Below, piece by piece: positions 59,301 to 64,000 of a stretch of DNA of 64,000 nt (position 1 is its first letter; each line of letters starts with the position of its first letter). The position numbers and the translations under genes were made by a program. A model generated the notes under the pieces. The model was given only the letters and a program-made list of their open reading frames with translations. It was not told where the DNA came from and did not search any database. Location of the stretch: assembly GCA_008360955.1 (NCBI GenBank), contig LUCM01000233.1, forward strand, positions 76,796-140,795. The letters run 5' to 3'. Source of the stretch: Fasciolopsis buskii (lineage: Eukaryota > Platyhelminthes > Trematoda > Plagiorchiida > Fasciolidae).

Positions 59301-60055
59301 TCGGTCATGTTTCCGGGGGAATTTTGTTCATCCACCCGTATGCGAAACATACTACTGATAAGGGAAAATAGGATTGATAAAAATTATCTTGGGACGTTCA
59401 TGAAGCAGGGGCAAAACTAATAACGTCTGCGCTACCAATGCACTATGAACAAGTTACATGAAGATAGATAATCATTAAAGAACTGCACTCCAGTATTCAG
59501 TCCACGGAAGGTAAACCGTAGTCAGAGTATATTTAGCAGTCGTACACTTGTGTGTTTATGCACATTTGCTTATGGACAAACGTGACCAAGCATCCGTCAT
59601 AAACAAAGTTGCAATAACCATGGACGTGAAGAAACCCGGGGCTGAGAAGCCGAAAATGATATCACGGATTCAAACTGGTGGCTCCAGCCACAACAATTTT
59701 CCGGCGGACTTGAATGAAACCATTGGTCCTAAGTATAAATGTAAAATTTCAGGCATAAATTAATTTGGATCTGGGTATACGAAGAGAAAGTTTCGATACC
59801 AATCCTTAATGCGTTGTAGAGACAAAAACTAAATAAACCTCGGAAAAGCGTTACCTTCTGTGGCTGCTTGCAAAATCCAATCAGCCTGGCGTCTACTTAG
59901 GCAACGACTGGTCTCAGGATCAGTTCAGCTTATACTTCGCAACCAATAACCTAGCATCTTTGTTCAGCGTTAAACAACAAGGCAAGCCTCATTGACCGCT
60001 GCCTTTTCCCTACAATTGCATGTTTCTATAGAAAGATTGAATACTTAAGGGGAAC
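56305..60055. other. unassigned
   Basis: The plus frame 58926-59159 ends in a hydrophilic, possibly helical segment (EFCILAEKERNNTLTEFQ ... GIQKQQEKM) preceded by 'ttttgctag', which could act as a splice acceptor, so a terminal exon is conceivable but unproven. Plus frame 59548-59763 and the overlapping minus frames at 57515-58057 are not recognised. Confidence 0.35.
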
Positions 60056-60199
60056 AAGGACTGGACCTACAAATGCGGGGAAAGATAAGACGGGGCTCCA
60101 GCCAACACACGGAACACAGTCTAACTGTACAAACGCACTCTTTCAATCATTCTGATTTGATAGAAAATGACAACACGATCACCACTGTTCACGGTTCAT

Positions 60200-60622
60200 T
60201 GCCATATCCGTCAGTGTGTCAGCCAGCTAGTTGGCGAGTCTTTCGGATCCCAACTGCGAAGATGTGAGACATCTATTTTACCTAAGTTCGCTGTACATTT
60301 TCTCATTCTACGTTGCCATTTCATCTGTTGACCTCCAGGGTGGCTTCTTCCATTCCTTGGGAGGAACACAAGATAGGGCACGCAACACGTGACCCAAACT
60401 GTGCAGTCTACTAAGTTACATACGACGAAACAAGGTATTCTGAGAGCTGGCAACTTGTACTAGATTCCTCACCCAATCACTCCACCCGGTCCTAGCAACA
60501 ACACGTAGATATCGGTGGTCGAAAACCTCCAACCGGCGAAAATCGCCCACACGCATACTCCATGTCTCGCAACCGTACAACAGAATTGAACGCACTGCAG
60601 CACAGTACACACGACCTTTCAA
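60200..60622 (-). pseudogene. RTE C-terminal tail
   Basis: The frame 60416-60622 contains RVYCAAVRSILLYGCETW then VFDHRYLRVVAR, the post-RT segment conserved in RTE and related LINEs. The frame 60211-60453 continues with a proline-rich stretch and WDPKDSPTSWL, matching GPKDPSTNWPE in the fragment at 8.08 kb. A frameshift separates the two. Confidence 0.8.
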
Positions 60623-60649
60623 CTTCAGTGAAATATCAGGTCAACGCCA

Positions 60650-61972
60650 CAAGTGCTTCAATCCAGCGTAAGCTGCCCGAGCCTTCGATATACGCGTGTT
60701 TGCCTCCACTCCCGAGCTACCATCGTTGGACACGCAGCTACCAAGGTAGGTAGGTGAAAATGTCTAAAATCATCAGTTCCTCTCCGCTCAGCACCAAGTT
60801 CGACAATGCTGTTGCACTTTGAAGGTACAAAGCGCATGCCAAATCGAGCGACCGACCTCAGAGTCCACCCTAGTGCGTGTTGTGCATGGTCCGCAGACTC
60901 GAAAAGGCACACAACGTCATCTGCGTAATCTAGATCACACAGCTTCCCTCCATTCCCCAGTTCGACTCCTACATTCTGAAGCACCGTTTATTACCTCGTT
61001 CATGAAGAATGGAGAGATGGGACACCCTTGTCGAACACCACTAGTCGTTTCGAATGAACTTGGCATACCCTTCCGGTGGAAAGCACTGAATAGTGCTCAT
61101 CGATCCACGGAGTCGAATGCGCCTTTTAAGTTCAGAAAGACTACGATCGTAGGGCGGCGGTGCGTGTGGCGCGTTTCGAGTATTTGGCGAAGAGCGAATA
61201 TCTGATCGATGCAACCTCGATCTAGCCGAAATTCGGCCTGTTATTCGCGAATCGGAGTCAAACTGCGCAGCGTCATCGAAGACAACACCCTAGTTACTAT
61301 CGGAATTAAACTAATCCCACGAGGATTGCCGCAGTCACTCACTATGCCCTTCTTGAAGATAGGTATAATCAGTGACTCACCCCACAATAATGGGATACGC
61401 TCTTCGTTCCAAATATCACGAAGCAAGGAGGTAAGTGATCTCACTGGAGATTCTCAACCCGATTTGAAAAGAACTGGGTGTTCTGGACCAGCTGCTTTTA
61501 CCCTACTCAGAAGTCGAATATTCGACTCCACTTCCACTTCCCTTGGGGGGTCAACAGACACCTGTCAAGGATTCGCAGCTGCAGACACCGGCCTAAATAC
61601 GTTAGCGTGCGGCCGGCTAAACTGATCCTTGAAATGCTCTGCCCAACGGTCCAGTCTTTCCTGTCTATCACGAACGAGCTCTCCAGTCCTATTGCATACG
61701 ACTTCGCTAACCGAAGTTCGCCGCCCACCGCTGTCACGTATAAGCTTGAACAGTCTTTGACTGTTACCTGAAGCAGCCGCTTCCTCCATCTCTTCGGCAA
61801 CCTTAACCCACCAGTTTTCACGGTCATTCCTAAGGCTTAGCGTCAGCTGACGCTGCAACCATCGACGCATCTTATTCACTTCTTTGCAGTTAGGCAGCCG
61901 GCGTATTTGCTCCATCAGACCCAGCGACCCTTGCGAGATCCAGTCTTTGATAAACGCTAGATCAAGGACCAC
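60650..61972 (-). pseudogene. RTE reverse transcriptase domain
   Basis: Minus strand. Linker and RT start in the 135-codon frame 61565-61972 (RWAEHFKDQFSRP). IIPIFKKG and RGISLIP lie at 61241-61444. QAEFRLDRGCIDQ (about 61202-61240) follows one stop codon. LKGAFDSVD (about 61100-61130) keeps the first catalytic Asp and is followed by a stop. SGVRQGCPISPFFMNE (about 60990-61035) comes next and, after a frameshift near 60985, DLDYADDVV (about 60900-60930) has an intact YADD box. The enzyme would copy the element's RNA at the nicked target. All palm motifs are readable but spread over several frames. Confidence 0.88.
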
Positions 61973-62210
61973 AGGCGAAATCTGCTGCCAAATTCATAGC
62001 CTGCTTAATTTAATCCCACTGCATGTCAACACTGCTACTCGTCGAAGTTCTTAGTTCCTCGGATAGTTTCTGTTCATAGCTGTTGCGAACAGCCGAATCA
62101 CACAGACTTTTGACGGTCAATCGGGTTGGTGGCCTGCCTCGATGGCCATTCAGCTGCAGCAAAAATCGCATTAAAACTAACGCATGGTCCGATTCGACGT
62201 ACGTGGTCCA

Positions 62211-62885
62211 CTACGATCTACAGTTCTGGACAGAACCGCGCCAACGGTAGCTAACTGCAATATGGTCAATTTGACTCAAAGTACCTGTCGAGCTGGAGCG
62301 CCATGTTGCGGTGCAACGTGAACTGTGTCGGAAATTCGTACTAGATAGGAATAGGTTATTGTCTGCACAGAATTGGAGAAGTCTTTCTCCGTTTTCTGTT
62401 CGCTGTGCAGACAAGGCGCATCGCCCGTCTAAACAGGACTCCGATGCACTAAGTTTTCCAACTTGTGCAATAAAGTCACCTGCTACCACTACAATGTCGG
62501 AGCGTTTGCTCTTCCGAACAAGCGTGACGAGGTTATCGTAAAACTCGTCTTTCTCCATGTCAGTGCTGCAGTCTGTTGGAGCGTATGCCAAGATAACAAA
62601 TAAGCTACGCTTAACACCACTATCCTTTCGGACGCTGACTGATCCCTGCAGTCTCACGGCACACAAGCGACTGTTGACTGGGATCCAGTCTAAAAGGATT
62701 GCTTCAGCCTTCTCACTCAAGACTATTCCTACACCGCGTTGACCCACAGCTTGAGTTGCTTCGTCTCCTGAAGAGTGAAGAAAATATCTCGACGAGATAT
62801 TAAGCGCAGTTAGTTGAATTACTCTGCTCGAATACTGAATTTGTGTTTCGTTCACGCAGCAGACATCAATCGAAAGTGAGTCCAC
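62211..62885 (-). pseudogene. RTE endonuclease domain (224 codons open)
   Basis: An open frame carries the AP-endonuclease motifs of non-LTR elements: VNET (residues 11-14, catalytic Glu), RGVGIVL (50-56), LAYAPTD (99-105), VVVAGDF (132-138, the Asn after GDF changed to Ile) and QIDHIAVSYRW (205-215). The last catalytic motif, ESDHALVL, is still present just downstream (about 62175-62198) but in another frame, so a frameshift separates it. In LINEs this domain nicks target DNA to prime reverse transcription. The N-terminal 'FNLRTL' start lies upstream of the frame at about 62915. Confidence 0.85.
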
Positions 62886-63214
62886 TGTCAGAGCTAGCCT
62901 GCATTAAAGTGCGCAGATTGAAGTAGCCGAGATTCAGAGACTGACAAGGCTTGAGAAAATATGAGTTAGCAGACTGAAAACCACATATTACACTACTTTA
63001 CAATGAACCATTGCGAGTATCGAGTGGACAGAAAGAGTAAAGAGATTAAGTTGGAGACTTTGAATAAAAGAGGGAACGCTGAGCAGTAGCATACTTATCA
63101 CTACCCCCCCCCCGCTCAATTCGATGGGCAGCGCGGTCCTCATTATCCTGTGGGACGACCGATGCAGTATGGAAGTATTTGTAGGCGTGTAACCTTGCAT
63201 TAATGTACCTGGAT

Positions 63215-63740
63215 TTGGGGTGCCGCTTCACAGAGCCGAATAATAGTGAATGAGAATTGGTGTAATCACAAGTCAGAAGTACTATCGAGAAGCGGAGAGG
63301 TTTCGAGCGCAGGAACCCCATTGACTGTAATACTCAGTCATCGCATCAGTGGATCTCGTGGATCCTTACTGCATAATTTGACCTGGCCTACGCAATTCAA
63401 TCCATTAGTCAGGGTTTTTATACCCTTTTGCCGCATCATGGACCGACCACTTTGATACATATTTCGATTACCAACTGCTTAGAGATACAGCGAATATCGA
63501 CTTGCAAGCAGGTGTACCACATGTCCCAATCACCTAAATCTATTCAAACCCAATACCACTTCCAAAGATGGGGCTCCGTAATCCAGAAACCTGTGTCCAA
63601 TCTCAGAGTTGCTAATACAATTCCCCCACTCTGTCCTTGCAATAATATAAAGACATGAGTCTTTAGGCACTGACAACACTCGAATATCTGTCCTCAACGG
63701 TCATGCATCTGAGACGTGCGGGAGAACCAATCTTACCACT
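63215..63740. other. unassigned
   Basis: Short ORFs only (76 codons plus at 63428-63658; 91 codons minus at 63046-63321 overlapping the RTE 5' end). No motif. Confidence 0.45.
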
Positions 63741-63745
63741 GTAAC

Positions 63746-64000
63746 TTAAGCCCGAACTCTGGCCGACAGTCGGATGTTGCACCGATGTCGCAAATTAGCG
63801 AATCCAGCCTTCTGGGCGTAAGAGGACACCTCATCTGATGTACGACTTTCTGATGAGATGTAATTGTCAAAGTGATGAAGCTTATCTACTTCGTCCAACT
63901 TCTCCCCTCCAAAAATAAAGCTCGACTTCAGACCCATGCAGCAGCATCCCACATCTGCAAGTTGCAAAACGCATGCCAAACGTACCTACACTATCGTTCA
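63746..64000 (-). mobile_element. RTE LINE fragment at window edge
   Basis: The minus frame 63746-63979 contains KLDEVDKLHHFDNYISSES then AQKAGFANLRHRCNIRLSARV, the 'F.YLGS.IS ... KAR.AFA.LRHLW ... R' segment just after the RT palm in RTE elements. It continues off the right edge, so the rest of the RT presumably lies beyond the window. It lies upstream of, and is separate from, the fuller RTE at 60-63 kb. Confidence 0.75.

Larger units (their letters stand above)
60060..63210 (-). mobile_element. RTE LINE, nearly complete, lightly broken
   Basis: Minus strand: 5' region (62890-63210), AP-like endonuclease, reverse transcriptase and C-terminal tail in order, ending in a short 3' region shared with the fragment at 8.03 kb. 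Only a few stops and frameshifts interrupt it, making it the best-preserved transposable element in the window. No poly(A) or target duplication was resolved; RTE tails are often short repeats. Confidence 0.88.

Noticed and set aside
63830..63865. CTGATGAG on the plus strand
   Set aside because: No downstream GAAAC and it lies in RTE coding sequence on the other strand.

Overview
The window reads as non-coding, repeat-rich DNA from a large metazoan genome, most likely a flatworm and probably a trematode. This rests on the repeat mix: RTE and CR1/Jockey LINEs, Penelope-like elements (PLEs) with GIY-YIG endonucleases, Ty3/gypsy fragments, and tRNA-derived SINEs, one of which carries a hammerhead-ribozyme-like domain as in schistosome satellite/SINE transcripts. 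I cannot name a genus. There are no operons, no bacterial gene density, no rRNA and no CRISPR array.

Only one confident host gene is visible: an intact, single-exon universal stress protein of 169 aa on the minus strand at 16531-17040. A GC-rich 113-codon ORF of unknown status lies just upstream on the same strand. Other ORFs longer than about 90 codons are either transposon debris or not recognisable, and the long unassigned stretches (for example 38.3-43.4 kb and 48.8-56 kb) could be intergenic or intronic.

Layout: 0.5-4.3 kb holds SINE relics, a diverged two-unit tandem repeat and the hammerhead SINE. 8-13.2 kb is a patchwork of RTE and CR1 fragments, including CR1 copy A lying between two pieces of an RTE. 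13.7-17.6 kb holds SINEs and the stress protein gene. 18-19.9 kb has a PLE 3' end and an RTE reverse transcriptase. 21.5-23.3 kb has a PLE (RT + GIY-YIG). 26.4-27 kb has a PLE fragment and a SINE with its A-rich tail. 27.5-32.6 kb has two degenerate gypsy elements head to head. 35.7-38.3 kb is CR1 copy B, nearly identical to copy A. 46-48.8 kb is a PLE flanked by ~490-bp inverted repeats, with a perfect 73-bp inverted repeat inside it. 56 kb has a PLE terminal relic. 60.1-63.2 kb is a nearly complete RTE, and another RTE fragment runs off the right edge.

The most interesting theme is ribozyme-like RNA. Hammerhead-like cores (CTGANGA, stem, GAAAC), all decayed or variant, recur at the ends of several PLE relics and independently inside a tRNA-derived SINE. 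The second theme is the pair of CR1 copies: they share the same broken frames and near-identity over ~1.4 kb, but diverge sharply just upstream, which suggests gene conversion or a duplication/assembly event rather than two independent insertions.
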